Below, one piece after another: positions 12,797 to 25,251 of a DNA stretch of 64,000 nt; the stretch's first letter is position 1; every line of letters starts with the position of its first letter. The notes under the pieces were generated by a model that saw nothing but the letters and a program-made list of their open reading frames with translations, had not been told where the DNA came from and made no database searches. The DNA lies in assembly GCA_008711295.1 (NCBI GenBank), contig VUYV01000041.1, forward strand, positions 3,565,317 to 3,629,316. The letters run 5' to 3'. This DNA comes from Anarhynchus alexandrinus (Eukaryota > Chordata > Aves > Charadriiformes > Charadriidae). The translations under genes and the position numbers were made by a program.

Positions 12797-13872
12797 TGTT
12801 TTAATCCTGAATTTGTGTGGTAGCATATTTAGTAGCTATGTCATGAGATGCTTTTGTATTCTTTTTAATGAACTGTTGCAAAGGTACATAACCATTTTTA
12901 TCCACTGATTTTTCGAGACCTGGCACAGTCATCTTGCTTGTAAAGGGGAGTACAGTGTTATTATAACAATGTTTATTAATCTTGTACTGGAGGTGGGTGA
13001 TGTTAGTCTAATCATTTAAGCTTAGTTAGCAGGGTGGGGAAATGCATTAGCTCTACTAGTGCTATGCTTGGGGGTTTTGTGATGTAAAAATTCCTGCCAA
13101 TTTTATTGCAGGGCTACTGAGAATCACCATTGTTGCAAAGGTGGAGTGACAGCACTGACTCTGGGTCTTCCACTCTGATATTTGTGTCCCATCTTCTGGA
13201 TGACCACAGTTCACATGCTCTGAAATGAAATTTAAAACATGCTCAAACAGTGTTTGTATCTACTGTCACTACATTGTGCAAACATAGCCATCAATGTCTT
13301 CTGAGCTGCAATGTGCCTTGAAGAATTTCTTGTTTTGCTGCCCACACAAGAGGTTTTGCAGATGGAAGTTGTAGCACAAGCTCCCAGCCTTTGCCTTCTA
13401 TCCTGAGGTTGAAACTGAAGATAGAATTTCCTTATTGGCAGATAAAAACCCACAATCATTGGGAACAGCCTGGATATATGTAAAACAAAATTGTTTTATA
13501 ACAGATGTGGATGTACGAAAGGTGATACGGAGACAGTAGCTCTTCAACAGCGCCATTCTGCATGGGATGTGCGCTCAGGCTCAGGTGATAGGAAGGTGGC
13601 TGTGCTATTTTGTAGCCTCTTCCCTCTCCGTCTGCACCATGGCCTCTTGATTGTTGTTTATAAAAGCATCAGAGCTGAAACGGAGTAGAGAATGAAAATC
13701 CCAGAAATTCTAAGACATTTTTAAGTTTTAGCATTTTGTTAGCCTTGGTTCTCTCCTGAATGCTTGGATCACCAAAGTATTTTTTTGAAAACAATTTCTT
13801 AGTGGAGCTGCATGTGTGTATAAGTTATAGTTTACCTTAAATATATACCTGCACTGCAAAGTAAAATTACAC
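12797..13872. other. Non-coding stretch, no gene seen
   Basis: Unique-looking DNA with short frames on both strands and no recognisable domain or repeat. Confidence 0.5.
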
Positions 13873-13928
13873 ATTGCTATGATGTAATGATATTGCTATG
13901 ATATGCTATGATATGCTATGATATTGCT
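13873..13928 (+). repeat. Short tandem repeat, unit about 10 bp
   Basis: Imperfect tandem units based on ATATGCTATG and ATTGCTATGAT run for about 56 bases, with three near-perfect copies at 13895-13924. This is a small minisatellite-like array, probably length-variable. Confidence 0.8.
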
Positions 13929-14351
13929 TTCAGAAAAAGGTCAAGACTGTTGTGTGCATCAAAAGGAAAAATTTATCTTGGAAGACTAATAGAAGTTTTT
14001 CATGGCTTAACTGCTTCTCCTCAAATTTCAGTATAATTTGAGTTCATGAGAGCATTAGGCTAGGCAATCAAAAAGTGGCACAGAGAATGTCTAGCATGTC
14101 TTCATTTTGAAATAGCAGTATTCAGTGTGTCTTGGAAGTTCGGCAGTTTGCACCTGAGATAGATTTAATTCCCAGTCTGCTTCTCTGCTTTGTCACGTCA
14201 TTTACCCCTTTGCAATGTCCTTCCAACTGTGTTCCGCAGTTTCTAACAAAACCTAGCCTACTCACAAAAATTTAGTATCTCAAATAGTTGAGAAGGCAAA
14301 TTGCCAGTTTTGGTCTCTATGTGAGTTCAGAGCACTAATGACCACTACCTG

Positions 14352-14500
14352 GGACTGTGTCTACATTGCAGTTAAAGGTGTGACAGCGACATGTATAGAT
14401 ATTGCTTTGCAAATATTGATCTAGGTAGCCTAGGCGACAGCGCTCAAGTTACAAGAGCATTGAATTTGGCTTCAGCTGCATGAACCTGGGCTCTGTCCTG
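14352..14500. repeat. Possible ancient amniote repeat fragment
   Basis: The order of short matches (GTGTCTACATTGCAGTTAAA, then TTGATCTAGGTAGC, then a GACAGCGCTCAAG-like part, then CTTCAGCTGCATGAACCTGG) resembles a turtle-type non-autonomous repeat that begins GTCTACACTGCA. The resemblance is patchy and no ends can be defined, so confidence is low. Confidence 0.35.
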
Positions 14501-17103
14501 GTACTGTGTTGTAATTGAAGCCTCTGCAGTGCTACTTTGCTTATAGCTAATGAGTTTTGGTGTAAGTCAGTTTCAGTCCTACCTTGGATGGCAACTTACG
14601 AGAAGCCTGAAACTAATTTTGAAGAAAGAGGAGATACTAATACTAATGAGAAAGATTACTTTGAAGAAAAAAAAACAGTCAAGATGGAAGAGGTGATGCA
14701 TCTTATGACTAAGACTTGATCTTATGGCTGCTTTCTTGACAGGGAAGCACTAATGTTGCAGCATCAGCAGCCAGACTATGTCTGTCTGGCTTTTGGTCTC
14801 AGCTTGACCAAGAAGCTGTGTTTATATGCAGTTCATATAGACCATCCAACTATTTTCTCAGTCTGTTTCATCTCCAGACTAAACTAGTTTCAGCATGCTT
14901 TGTGTCAGCTATTATCACTGCCATTGTTGCACTTACTATTGTCATTAATGCCACATACATGAATCAGATTCCAGGAGCTCATGAGATTTAGAAAAAATCC
15001 ACACACAGCTGACTTCTGTTTTCTTCCCAAGGTTTTGACTCACTGGAGCTTCACATTTTTAAACTTTTCTTCAGAAGCATGAACTCCATTATAAATCCCT
15101 TTTAAAAAGGCCAATGCCCTCATGCTTCTAAGAACAATGTAAGAATCTGGGTTTGAATCCCCTCAGCTGAGTAGTCTTTTACCTCTGTGAGTATGCCAGC
15201 CTTTAGACAGCCACATAAAAGGTGGGTGATGCTACCTTCTGCTTTAGTATCGCTTCTAAGTGAAAGTGTGTGTGTTATACCCAGTGTTACAATCTGGTCT
15301 TGGTGTAGCACTTGTACTACAAGCCTGTCTGTTGGGTTGATCGGCAGACAAAGCTCAGGCCTAATCGCTTGTGATCAGTAGGCATGAGATGGGCCCTTGA
15401 AATGCTCAGCTAAACCAAGATCTTGGCATGCAGAGTAGTAGAACGTCCGGCACTCAGCTAACTTCACTGGTGAGCGTTGAGGCACCAATGACTTCACTGG
15501 TGCCATAGGTTTGAAAGCAGATTTGTATTTATAAATACAAATGTTGCTCAGAGCAGAGCCATTTGTATGAGGTAACAAGTTACTGTGCCTCAATAAGTCT
15601 GTATGCTCTGTGCTCTTAATATGTGGCAGGCACAAGTAATTTGAGTGTACTCCATAGTGTAGGGAGCTGATCTGCTGTGAGTTACATTGCATTTTTTTTT
15701 GTTGACTTGCACAGCCGACTACTGTAGGTCAGCTGAGGTGTGATACTTGATTAGCTTCCAGCAATTAATTTGAACCTATGAGCCTTCAGACACCTAAAAA
15801 TCTCTGTGGATGTGGCACTAATGATGTAGAAGCAACTTATCTGAAAGTTCTTTCATCTACTAGTTGATCAGGGAAGACACTTAAGCCTACATTTGTATGA
15901 AAGGGGAGCAGCTGGCAGGGCATTTTTCCACTGCTTTGGAACTTGCACTTCCCCCAATACCAAAATAGTTCTGGGACATGCTGCAGTGGCCCACTTGTTT
16001 TTCTTAGCAGTGAGGGGTTGGGAGGATTCTGGTGGAAGATTGTAAATATATCTTTTCAGCTGTTGGGCTATGTTTATTATCAAGTAAAAGGGAGCTACTG
16101 CTTTAGTATATCTTTATAACTGACACTCTAAAAATATAATCTCAAGCAAAGGGTAAGTGTCCCTTTCTTTAGAGTGACTGTATTTGTATGGAGTACAAAT
16201 CCAAGGAAAAATCATACACGAGAAAGGAGGCAAATCCATTTTGCCAAGACCTAGCAGAATGTGTAGCAGTGTATACATATCAAGATACTGAGGATAAGAT
16301 TTGCTAATGAATTGAGGGTAAGTTCTCAGTGAACTGATATTTACTCTGTAATTTTAGCTACAGTAAGCCTACCTAACACTGGATTGCCGTTTGCTTCCTT
16401 CCTATGAACATACATAATCACTCTAAGTAGCAAAATATTTGCGAATGGAATTGTGGTTACAAAAGACAGAAAAAGGAAATTATTTTTTCAGCTTATTTTA
16501 GTTCTTTAGACTTTTTTCCTTTCAAACAAAAAATATCACCTCCCACCACTCTTCACATCACATATTTACTCCAATAAATGGAAGATAAGAGGAATGATGG
16601 TGGTTTGAAAATAGGCTTTCACATATTAATGGCTGTAATGGCACGATAAATGTCAGGACAGAAACAAGTCTTATTGAAAACAATGTAACTGCACATAGGA
16701 GTGAAGAGCACAAAACTGCCAGTGGATTGCTCAGTATAAGAGTAATTTCTCGCACTTCGTTTTATATCTCTCTTACCTTGCTCTCCTTCAAACTTTTAGG
16801 GAGGGTGGGCAGAAAAACGTAATATTACAAGGCTGTCCTAACTCTATATAGAAGATGATGAGTGTGTATCTCATGAACAAATATATCCCAAGCTTCAAGA
16901 TGCCATGGGATCATATTTCATTACATCATAAGTTATAAGTGATCTCTGCATTAGCTTTTCCCCTCCTTCCATCACCTTCTACCTTCCAAAGTTCTTCTAA
17001 ATAGATTACATCTCTTTAGAGTTATATTTGCATTGCTAATGGCTATTTTTGGCTTATCAAATGGCCCACTCTACTGCTGAAGCTCTGTTTCAGTGTATTC
17101 TCT
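14501..17103. other. Non-coding stretch with a perfect palindrome
   Basis: No gene is seen. Features inside: a direct repeat CTTCACTGGTG at about 15463 and 15491, and a 22-base perfect palindrome at 15521-15542. A tRNA B-box-like string GGGTTTGAATCCCC occurs near 15149 but has no A-box partner or cloverleaf. Confidence 0.5.
15521..15542. repeat. 22-bp perfect AT-rich palindrome
   Basis: The 11-base half site ATTTGTATTTA is followed immediately by its exact reverse complement. It could extrude as a small cruciform or be a dimeric protein site, but no function is shown by the sequence. Confidence 0.85.
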
Positions 17104-17211
17104 AATTTAGGAACTTACTTAGAATGGAAATTTCAGAGCCCTGAAGTCCCATTTTCACAAGTGACTGATGAGCCTAAGTCACTTCTGCTACTTTTGAAAA
17201 TTTTAACCCAG
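17104..17211. repeat. Ancient amniote interspersed repeat fragment
   Basis: The sequence contains GAAGTCCCATTTTCACAAGT, GATGAGCCTAAGTCACTT and CTACTTTTGAAAATTTTA in the order seen in the turtle/bird repeat family with alternating CCTAAGTC and TTTTGAAAAT blocks. It is the clearest of the copies in this window (others at 12241 and 51400). A non-autonomous DNA element is the likely origin, by inference. Confidence 0.6.
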
Positions 17212-17576
17212 ACTTTTTTTTTTTTATTTACAGTGAACTAGGTACAACCAGATAACAAGTTTGAAAAAATTTCTCATAGGCATGATTTAAAATGCAGGTT
17301 TACTGTTTGTTTAGAGAAAGCCAAACTCACCTACTCTCTGCTGAGTACTTTGGTATGTGTTGGACTAACTTGAATCAGATCCTCTCATGGCTCAGATCTT
17401 TCTACTTCTTAGGACATCTTACAGAGGCTGCTGAAGATTTCCTTAGAAAAGCAGTCTGCAGCATCAAAGAATGTGCATGGGTGGAAATGCAACCGTAATA
17501 AAAAGGCTTCAATTGATTTTTGCCTGGAAGCAAGATCTTAATGAAATGGCTGCAGCCAGCATGACATAGCCCTACG

Positions 17577-17600
17577 ATTGTGATGAGGATTGTGATGAGG
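17577..17600 (+). repeat. Perfect 2 x 12-bp tandem duplication
   Basis: Two adjacent identical units, ATTGTGATGAGG. It is too small to classify and is probably replication slippage. Confidence 0.85.
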
Positions 17601-17845
17601 CAGAAAGGTGCCTCACATCTGTTACCCACAGTAGTATGGACTGTAAGCACAGTGCAGGTTAAACATGAGTCTTCTATTGTATTATTTTCTCCCATTTAGT
17701 CTGACAGGAGTAATCAAATGATCTGTTACCTACAAAAAGTGAGGAAAATGTTTATAATAGACAGAACAGAGAGGAAGGCATTAATATATATTTTTTGTTG
17801 AGGAATAACGTGTAGCATTCTGCTCTTCTGTGTTCATGAAGGTTG

Positions 17846-18140
17846 AATTAAAACTGGAACAGGTGCAGGGAAAGGCTATGAGGGTGATCACAGGAATGGA
17901 CAGCATATTATAAGAGCCCATAAAAGCTTTGTTTTCAAGTGCTAAATAAGTCCACATCTCTATAAATATATGGGAGGGGAAAATAGGCTGAAAAACAATG
18001 TGGGATAAGAACATGTGGGTGTGGACTAGGCTAAAATAAATTTGAGTAATGTTTTTAAAACCACCTAACCTTCAAGTAGGAGGTGTGAGAATGGGAGCCC
18101 TAACTTCATTTAGGACTGATTAGTTTAAGAAAGCAACATT
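17846..18140 (+). mobile_element. Old CR1-type LINE fragment (ORF2 3' region), + strand
   Basis: The start reads like the conserved CR1 ORF2 segment GAACAGGTGCAG...GGCTATGAGGGTGATCA. About 100 bases later, 17958 onward reads CTCTATAAATATATG, coding L-Y-K-Y-M, the conserved VYKY-type motif near the CR1 ORF2 C-terminus. It is followed by AAAAACAATGTGGG (NNVG) and a TTTAGGCTGGA-like part. The frame is broken by stops and indels, so this is a long-dead copy of an older CR1 subfamily. The 3' end is unclear; it may run to about 18230, just before the oppositely oriented CR1. Confidence 0.65.
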
Positions 18141-18254
18141 TTAACATTGAGAAGACGACAGCCTGGAGATGGAGGTGATTCTTTTCCATCCTGTTCTCAT
18201 GTAGCTTTTATAAGGAGAAATGGCAACGAAAATGTTAGCAGTATCTCTGGTTTA

Positions 18255-19385
18255 GAATTCACAGAATGGTTGAGGTTGGAAGGAACCTCTGGGGATTGTA
18301 TAGTCCTGTTCAAGCAGGGTCAGATAAAGCAGGTTGGTTAGGGCCATGTCTAGCCATGTTTTGAATATGTCCAAGGATGGAGACTCCACAACCTCTCTTG
18401 ACAACCTGGTCCACAGTTTGATCACCCTCACAGAGTAAAAAAATGGGTTTGTGTTGAGATGGAATTTCATGTGTTTTAATTTGTGCCCATTGCCTCTTAC
18501 CCTGTCACTGGGCGTTACTGAGAAGAGTCTGGCTCCCTCTTCTTTGTTCTCTCCTATCCGGTATTTATACACACAGATAGGATCCTTCTGAACCTTTTCT
18601 TCTCTGGGCGAAGCACTTGCAGCTCTCTCAGCCTGTCATGTCAGCTGCTCTAGCCCTTTAATTATCTAAGTTGCCCTTTGCTGGACTCACTCCAGTAAGT
18701 CTCTGTCTTGCATTGGGGAGCCTAGCAGTGGACCCAGGACTTTAGCTGTGTATCACCAGGGCTGAACAGAGTGGATGGATCACCTACCTTGACCTGTTGG
18801 CAATGCTGTTACTAAGGCAGCCCAGGAGGCTCTTGGCCTTCTTTGCTGCAAGGGCACGTTGCTGGCTCATTGTCAACACGTTGGTTGGAAAGACCCCAAG
18901 GTCCTTCTATGCAGAGCTGCTTTCCAGCCAGTCGGCCCCCAGCCTGTATTGGAGCCTGGGAGTATTCATGCCCAAGTGCAGAACTTCACATTTCCCTTTC
19001 TTGAACTTCATGAAATTTTTCTCTGCCCATTTCTCCTTCCTGTTGAGGGCTCTTTTGAAAGCGGAGCACCCGTCTGGTGTATTAGCCACTCCATCTGATT
19101 TTGTATTATCTGTGAATGTGCTGAGGGGGCACTCTGTCCCTCCATACAAGTCATTAATAAGAATGTTAGACAATACTGGCCCCAGTATTGACCCCTGGGG
19201 TACATCACCAGTGACCTGGACTTTGTCTAGCTGGACACTGTTCACGATGCTCTCGGCCTGGCTGTTGTTATTTTCAATCCACCTCACTGTCCATTGATCT
19301 ACCCTGTACATTGTCAGCTCATCTACGAGGATGTTAAACAGCAGCAGTGTCAAAAGCCTTACTAAAGTTAAGGTTGTAAAGTGTT
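18255..19385 (-). mobile_element. CR1 LINE, 5'-truncated 1.1-kb copy, - strand
   Basis: On the - strand this is the last third of a CR1 element: reverse transcriptase palm and thumb, the ORF2 C-terminus, and a very short 3' end (the + strand starts CACAGAATGGTTGAGGTTGG, the reverse complement of the avian CR1 tail). It lacks ORF1, the endonuclease and the first part of the reverse transcriptase. Divergence, frameshifts and stops show it is inactive. It sits tail-to-tail with the + strand CR1 fragment at 17846-18140. The left boundary is well marked by the CR1 3' tail; the right boundary near 19385 is where similarity to CR1 stops. Confidence 0.95.
18258..19385 (-). pseudogene. CR1 ORF2 reverse transcriptase remnant
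   Basis: Reading the - strand, the remnant shows the conserved QGSILGPVLSNILINDL segment (an RT core motif; CR1 usually has GVPQGSILGPVLFNIFINDL). The catalytic F-x-D-D box follows, but as F-T-D-N at about + 19105-19116, so the second catalytic aspartate is lost. Next come the EKWA, NFMKF and KCEVLHLG blocks. An in-frame TAG at 18907-18909 interrupts the frame after LESSSA. A frameshift lies between there and 18572, after which the C-terminal block GARLFSV...RGNGHKLKH...REVVESPSL is readable to near 18300. The protein would have copied CR1 RNA into DNA at chromosomal nicks; this copy cannot. Confidence 0.92.
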
Positions 19386-22300
19386 TCAATAAGTTGCCAA
19401 GAAATGACTGTTAATAGCAATTAGACAAAGTGGAATAACATGAGGAAAGTAGTGAGGGTAGGAGAGATGTGGTGACCAGAAATAAAACCGTGGTAAAGAT
19501 AAAAGTAAAGATCCTTATGTTTTTCAGAGCAAGAACTGAACAGACTGATTCTGCAAATTATTTAGTGTACTTTGCACAACAGCTTGTATATCAACAGCTG
19601 TTGCCTTTAAAGTTGTTGATGCAGAAATATATAGAATAGAACTCATTAATAAAATTATATATTACAGTTAAAACAAATTACTTTTAGTATATACAAAAAG
19701 TTGATCACTGTTACTGGTATTAGGCTGTTTCCAGCAGTTGAGCGTGGTGAAAAATGAAAAAATCAATGCCCTTTTTCTAGCTATTTTTTGTATGCTGTCG
19801 ATGCTGCCTTTTGCACCATAAAAGAATGCTCTATCTGTCCAGTGGATAAAGCTGACTTTTGGAAACAGGATTCCTGGATATTTAAATTGCAGGAAGAGAA
19901 ATCGCGTGATAAGAGGGAATGATTGTAGTGAGGTCAAAGGGAGTAGACCAATAATGCAGAGTTATATTTGATTCTGCAGGCGGTTCAAAAACAGCCTTAG
20001 GGTATGAGTGTCCTGTGCTCCTGTATTAACTGTGATCTACTGATGACACTAACATCATATTTCCAGGTTTAAGTGTTTAAGCATACATTTATACCTGTAT
20101 GAAGGAGCAATAATGATGGTATTCTAAAAGAACATCAAATAAAGCAGTATCTTAAAGGGAATGTAATTATTCTACAATAAGCATATTTCATCCTTTTCTG
20201 TCAGAAAGTATGTGGATCCAAAGTTTTTAAGTTTTACCAAAGCATTTTGATTAAAAAGCAAAACAGAGCTTGGCTTTTTAGAGAACCTTGTGCTGCCAGT
20301 TTCAAATGCCATACTACAAGGCATGAACAGGTGTTAACAACACTTCATCTTTCCAAAGCAAAATTAAAGAAGCACAGCTGTATGCAGTATGCCATTTTAA
20401 AACAAGCTTTCTGTATAATTTGAACAATGTTTCAAGCTTACTCCATTATATTTTAAGAAGAACAGCTTCTCAAATGACTTTATAAGTGTTTTTTTAACAC
20501 ATGCAGTTTTAGTGAAGTTTACATAGATACTCCTTTTAAAGTTAGAAAACAATTTTGGTAGTTCCCAGACATACAGACTATTCTTTAGTAAAAATGGGTC
20601 CTTCCAGCTGAGGTACTTAATGCTGGAATAAAAGCCAGTCTCAGACGCTCCTTCTAAGAAGAGGAAAAAAAAACGCTTACAAATCCAGTTCAGATGCTTA
20701 AATTATGTTATCCTGAGCTTGATGTCTTGAGGCCTAAAGTCTTTTAGTTGACAGCAGTACAGATATGTATGATGACATGCCTGTTCCCTGAAAAGCTTAA
20801 AACAAGAGGGGAAGCCTGTAGACTCTGAGAAAACTTGCAGTCTAGACTCACAGAAGAGCACATAAAACATTACTGAAGCCAGAGGTAGCCCTTAGCCTGT
20901 CTCAGTCACCAGAGGCATAAACAAGGAAATGATAGCACACCATCACTATTCCAGAAATGCCTCTAATTAAGGGGGGAAAAAAAAAGACAGAATTACCCAA
21001 AAGATAAGCTTAGCTTTCATTATCAAAGTTCATATAACAACAGCTGTCTACTCAAGACAATGCTAATAGGACTTACAGTTTCTGCATGTACTATTCAGCA
21101 AGGAAACATCCACCAAGGTTTACCCAAGCTATCACTGTACTCCCACCCCCAACCCAGAAAACATGCTGAAGGAATACCACACTAGTTGTCTCAATCTCAT
21201 CTTAACCTGCACCTGCTTGGTTTGTGCTCTGAATAGTATTTCAGAGGAGGTGGAGCTTTAAAGCAATATTAAACCTATGAAGCCTCCAAAATATCCTTCT
21301 CCCATCCATCCTACATGTCCTATTTGGAATTAAATAAGGCCATAATGGGAAAACTACTTCCTGCAGCCAAAAGAACAGTTATAGGTTACCTTAAATTTAA
21401 TATACTAGTCATTGCTAACATTTGAGTGATAAAATCTTTATTTTTTGCATGTTATGTACCACTAGAATACTATTTTTTTAATTGATCTGATTTAATTCTA
21501 CTCTACTGAGTCATTCTGTTAATTCTTTAGTTTGAACCACTTGTTTTAAAGCAATAAGCTCAATAAACAAAAATAGCTGAATTCATAGCTGAACTCATGT
21601 GTTACCCAGCTAGCCTATAGTTAGACCTGCCTGGAGTGTGGTCTTGGCATATATCCTAAGCTCTGAGAAGGTGTCCTAGAAATACTGGTTAAAGTGGTGA
21701 TTTTCAGAACTGACTTATTGGTGGGGCATAGGTAAAACCATGAACAGCAGGTATTGCAAAAAGATTTGTCTGTAACAATAAAAAATAAAAATAAAATAAC
21801 AATAAAATCTAAAAATGTCTTTTGGAGCACTGAGATTTAAAAGGGCTGTAGACCAGATTCTTTCTGGTGTAGGTGGGTACCAGAAATACTTCCTCACAAC
21901 AGTGTTAAAGTGGGAAGAATAAGTAGGTGGGAAGAATATCCATCTCTATTGATCTAAACAACACAAACCTTGAATAGCTATGTTTTTCAACCAGAACTAC
22001 ACCAAAGCTCAAAGATTTGAAGATTCAGAGGGCTGGCTTACATTGTACTTACTGTGATGGTATTTTTACATGCTCCTTATGACTGTGTGGTAACTGCTTT
22101 TTAAAGGAAAATTATTTCACTGAAGGTGCAAATATTACTGAGTATGTGTGCATCTGTAACAGATCCCTTAAAAGATGGATGTCTTAACTCATGTGAGGAT
22201 GAGCCAATCCTGTAACCATTAAAGTCAAAAGCAAAACTCTCACTAACTTGTAAAATGAGGTGGTTAAAGAGGATTTCTGAATGGCTTTAAATGATAAACA

Positions 22301-25251
22301 TAATTCAATTTACATTTTAAGTATAGTATTGCCATAAACATATTTGCTAATTACCTAGGGCCTTTGCAAGTGTTTGCCTAATAATCTGTACAAGCATTTA
22401 AAGGAAGGATATTGAATATTAGGAATAGAAAACTGTCTTCAAAATGCTAGTTTGTTACAACTTGAAATTTGGAGAGAAACTTAAAGTTTGTTTTGTTATG
22501 CTGATGCCTCTCAAACAACTAAGACCTACAGAAGGCAAATGGTATTTGGTATATTTCCTTATAAAATTTGAATTATCCCTTTAAAAATTAGAATAGATTT
22601 TCCAGGAATTACTTCGTCTTTCAGGGCTACAGACTATATTGTTACCTTCAGAAATTTAATATGTGTAAACGGTGTCTCTAGGCAGTTTGGTGATGGACAC
22701 CTCATGTTTCCTCATCACTTATTGAATGGCTTCAAGGCAATCATGAGGTTCACCCTGTTTTTTGACAAGCTTGCTACCCTAGGAAATTTTTAGCCTCAGC
22801 CCGTGCACCCAGGAAATATGTTCTTTCAGATTTTCTTCTAAAATGAGCAAAATTTCTTTTGCCACATTATGAAAATGGATTCCTGAAACATCTTGCTGCC
22901 TTAGAGGTGGTAGACTGTGGTTTCTCTAAGTCAGCAGCTGTTTTCATGTCTCTCTTTTCTCCTAATGATCTTGATCCACTTGATTTAGTTACTGATGGGA
23001 TCTAAATCAGAAGAGATTTGGGAAGGTGAGAGCTCTCCTAGCTTTAGGATCCTGAACAGAAAACGTATAAATGGAGTTCATTGCAGCAGGGGTCACTAAC
23101 TCAGCTGGATGGAACCATTTCAGTATTGAATATGTCTGTCCAGTATCAATTTTATAGGATACCAGTGGTTCTGTAAATACTGTATAGTGCTTACCACAGA
23201 GAACAAATGATTAATTTTGCTCATGTGGCTTGCGAGGTCAACTTTTCTATAACATTGTTACACTATTTCTGGTGGACACCATGGAAATTTTTACATTTTT
23301 GCTTGTATCCTAGTATAGGCATAAGAAACGGGATCTATAATTGATTAGTTTCATACTTCTCTTTGCATACAAGCCCCATTGCTACCTTAAGGCAGGCATA
23401 GGCTCTTCTGTTATTTCAACAGAGCCCACATTTTAGTCTCTATATATCATCGTAATATTTGAGTGTTGTCCTGTAGTCCTTTGGGTGATCTGCCCACAGA
23501 TCTGTCCTGTACTTGATCTCTCTTGTCCTCTCCTGAGGGGGTGATGATGATCTGCTAGAGTGTTTCATTTGACAGAAGGTTTAGTTTGCTTGGTTTGCTG
23601 TAGATGTTTTGCTATGAATATGTTAAAGAATGTGTGGTCAAAATTGTTACATGTTCATCAATGTACTATAGTTTCCGTAGGGAGGATTCCAGGGTAACTG
23701 TAGCTTCCTTGTGCTAACTTGTTGGTTTGACAGCAATTACATCTTCTTCTCTCGCCTACCTGTTCATTAATAAAGTACCTCTTAATAAACTAAAAATTTA
23801 AAGTACTTTATAATGTTTAGCTTTTCTCTTGAAGATAAAAGAAACTGAAGACACAAAACATTTCTGATAAATTAAATGTTGTAAATTAAATGTTGTGGGA
23901 AAATGGCAAATCAGATGCCTCATGTGAATCTTTTATGTGGTTCAGCACCAGATTGTCCTTAGATTATTCTCTTTCTTTTTCTTTGGATAGACTTTCAAAC
24001 CCCCCAAAAAAGTTAAATCAGAATCAGTACATTCCCACAAAGTTCCTTATTCATTAGATTAGTAAACAGCAACAAAAACATCTTTTCAGAGAACTTTCAA
24101 ATACCTACCCTGAATCACCACTTAGTTTTCCAGCAAGGTAGTTTTATTGTTTGGACTGCAAAAGGCAAAATCCTAGTGTGAAACATAAACAATGACTTAC
24201 CATTTTTGGTAGCACATTATACCTGTCCTTTTGATTTGTACTAGTGCACAGCCTGTAAATCTACTTCAGGATGGTGTCTACTGGGTGTACATGCTGTAGT
24301 AGTAAGCCTGTAATGTCTGTAGCAGCATATGAAACCTCACAGACTTCTCAAGTAAGTCCACATTAATGGAGTTTAACATCATCTCATTAGGCACTCCCAG
24401 ATATTTACAGCCTTGTATTTACATGGTTCAGTACGGATGATGGTGTAAATTGACATGTTGACTAGTATTGACTAGGGATTAAAAGCAGTTGTGAAGATAA
24501 CCAGTGTCACCTTGTTGGTTGCAAAATGTTAATCCTTCCATTTAATACTGGAATCTGACAGAGAGTCTGAAAGACAGTGGAAATCCATGGCCTTTTCTGC
24601 ATGAGAAGATCTCACTGGCAAATAGTCTGTAGGCATAGTGCAGCTAGCAAGTTCTTTTGGCAGAATGCATTCACATTTGGCTGCTTCTGTTGGCAATATA
24701 TTTCTTCGTGGCTTCAGATTGTATTGGCAAAATATATGTAGCATGTAAAAGGATCTTGGTAACTGTGTCTGTAATGCTGTGCAGTACTCGTCTTGAAGCC
24801 AAATATGCTAACTATTCATTCTGCGCTTGTTAGGGCGTCGTTATTGCTGAATCTGGGGACACATGAAAACAGCTGATTCTCCAGCAGGAAAAACATTGGG
24901 CAGTGCTGGAGTTTTAAAGCCAATTCAAGAGTGTCCTTACTGCTATGTAGATAGCCTGTGTGCCTGGCTAATTCAGTTGTCTGTGCAGATAAGATGGTTC
25001 CTTGTCCTTAGTACAGCTGTGTCATCGCTTGCTGTGAAGGGTGATGGGGTTTTGGGACAGTCTGAGGTGTCTATGTGTAGAGCCAACTATATTTACATGC
25101 TGTTATTTGGCGTGCCGACTAGGTGAGGCTGCTTTTGAATACTGACTACTGGGCGAGTATCCTTCAAGAACTGAAGGAGATGCGCATTAAAGCCACAGAT
25201 ACTGCTTCCTCAAGGCTGTATTTAGTATTCTCCACATCTTTTCCCATTACC
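19386..25251. other. Non-coding stretch, no gene seen
   Basis: About 5.9 kb of AT-rich DNA. Frames are unusually sparse between 20 and 21.6 kb and between 21.9 and 24.5 kb. A perfect 2 x 14-base tandem duplication lies at 23868-23895. A weak CCAGATTCTTTCTGGTGTA string at about 21853 recalls an old amniote repeat but is too short to call. Confidence 0.55.
23868..23895 (+). repeat. Perfect 2 x 14-bp tandem duplication
   Basis: Two adjacent identical copies of TAAATTAAATGTTG. It is probably a slippage duplication; no function is implied. Confidence 0.85.

Noticed and set aside
14130..14240. Possible antisense MIR fragment (TTTAATTCCCAGTCTGCTTC)
   Set aside because: Only loose similarity to the MIR reverse complement; no second block in register.
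15140..15165. tRNA B-box-like string GGGTTTGAATCCCC
   Set aside because: No A box or cloverleaf fits around it; possibly part of an old SINE, but too little matches.
18797..19297. 166-codon + strand frame
   Set aside because: It is antisense to the CR1 reverse transcriptase remnant.
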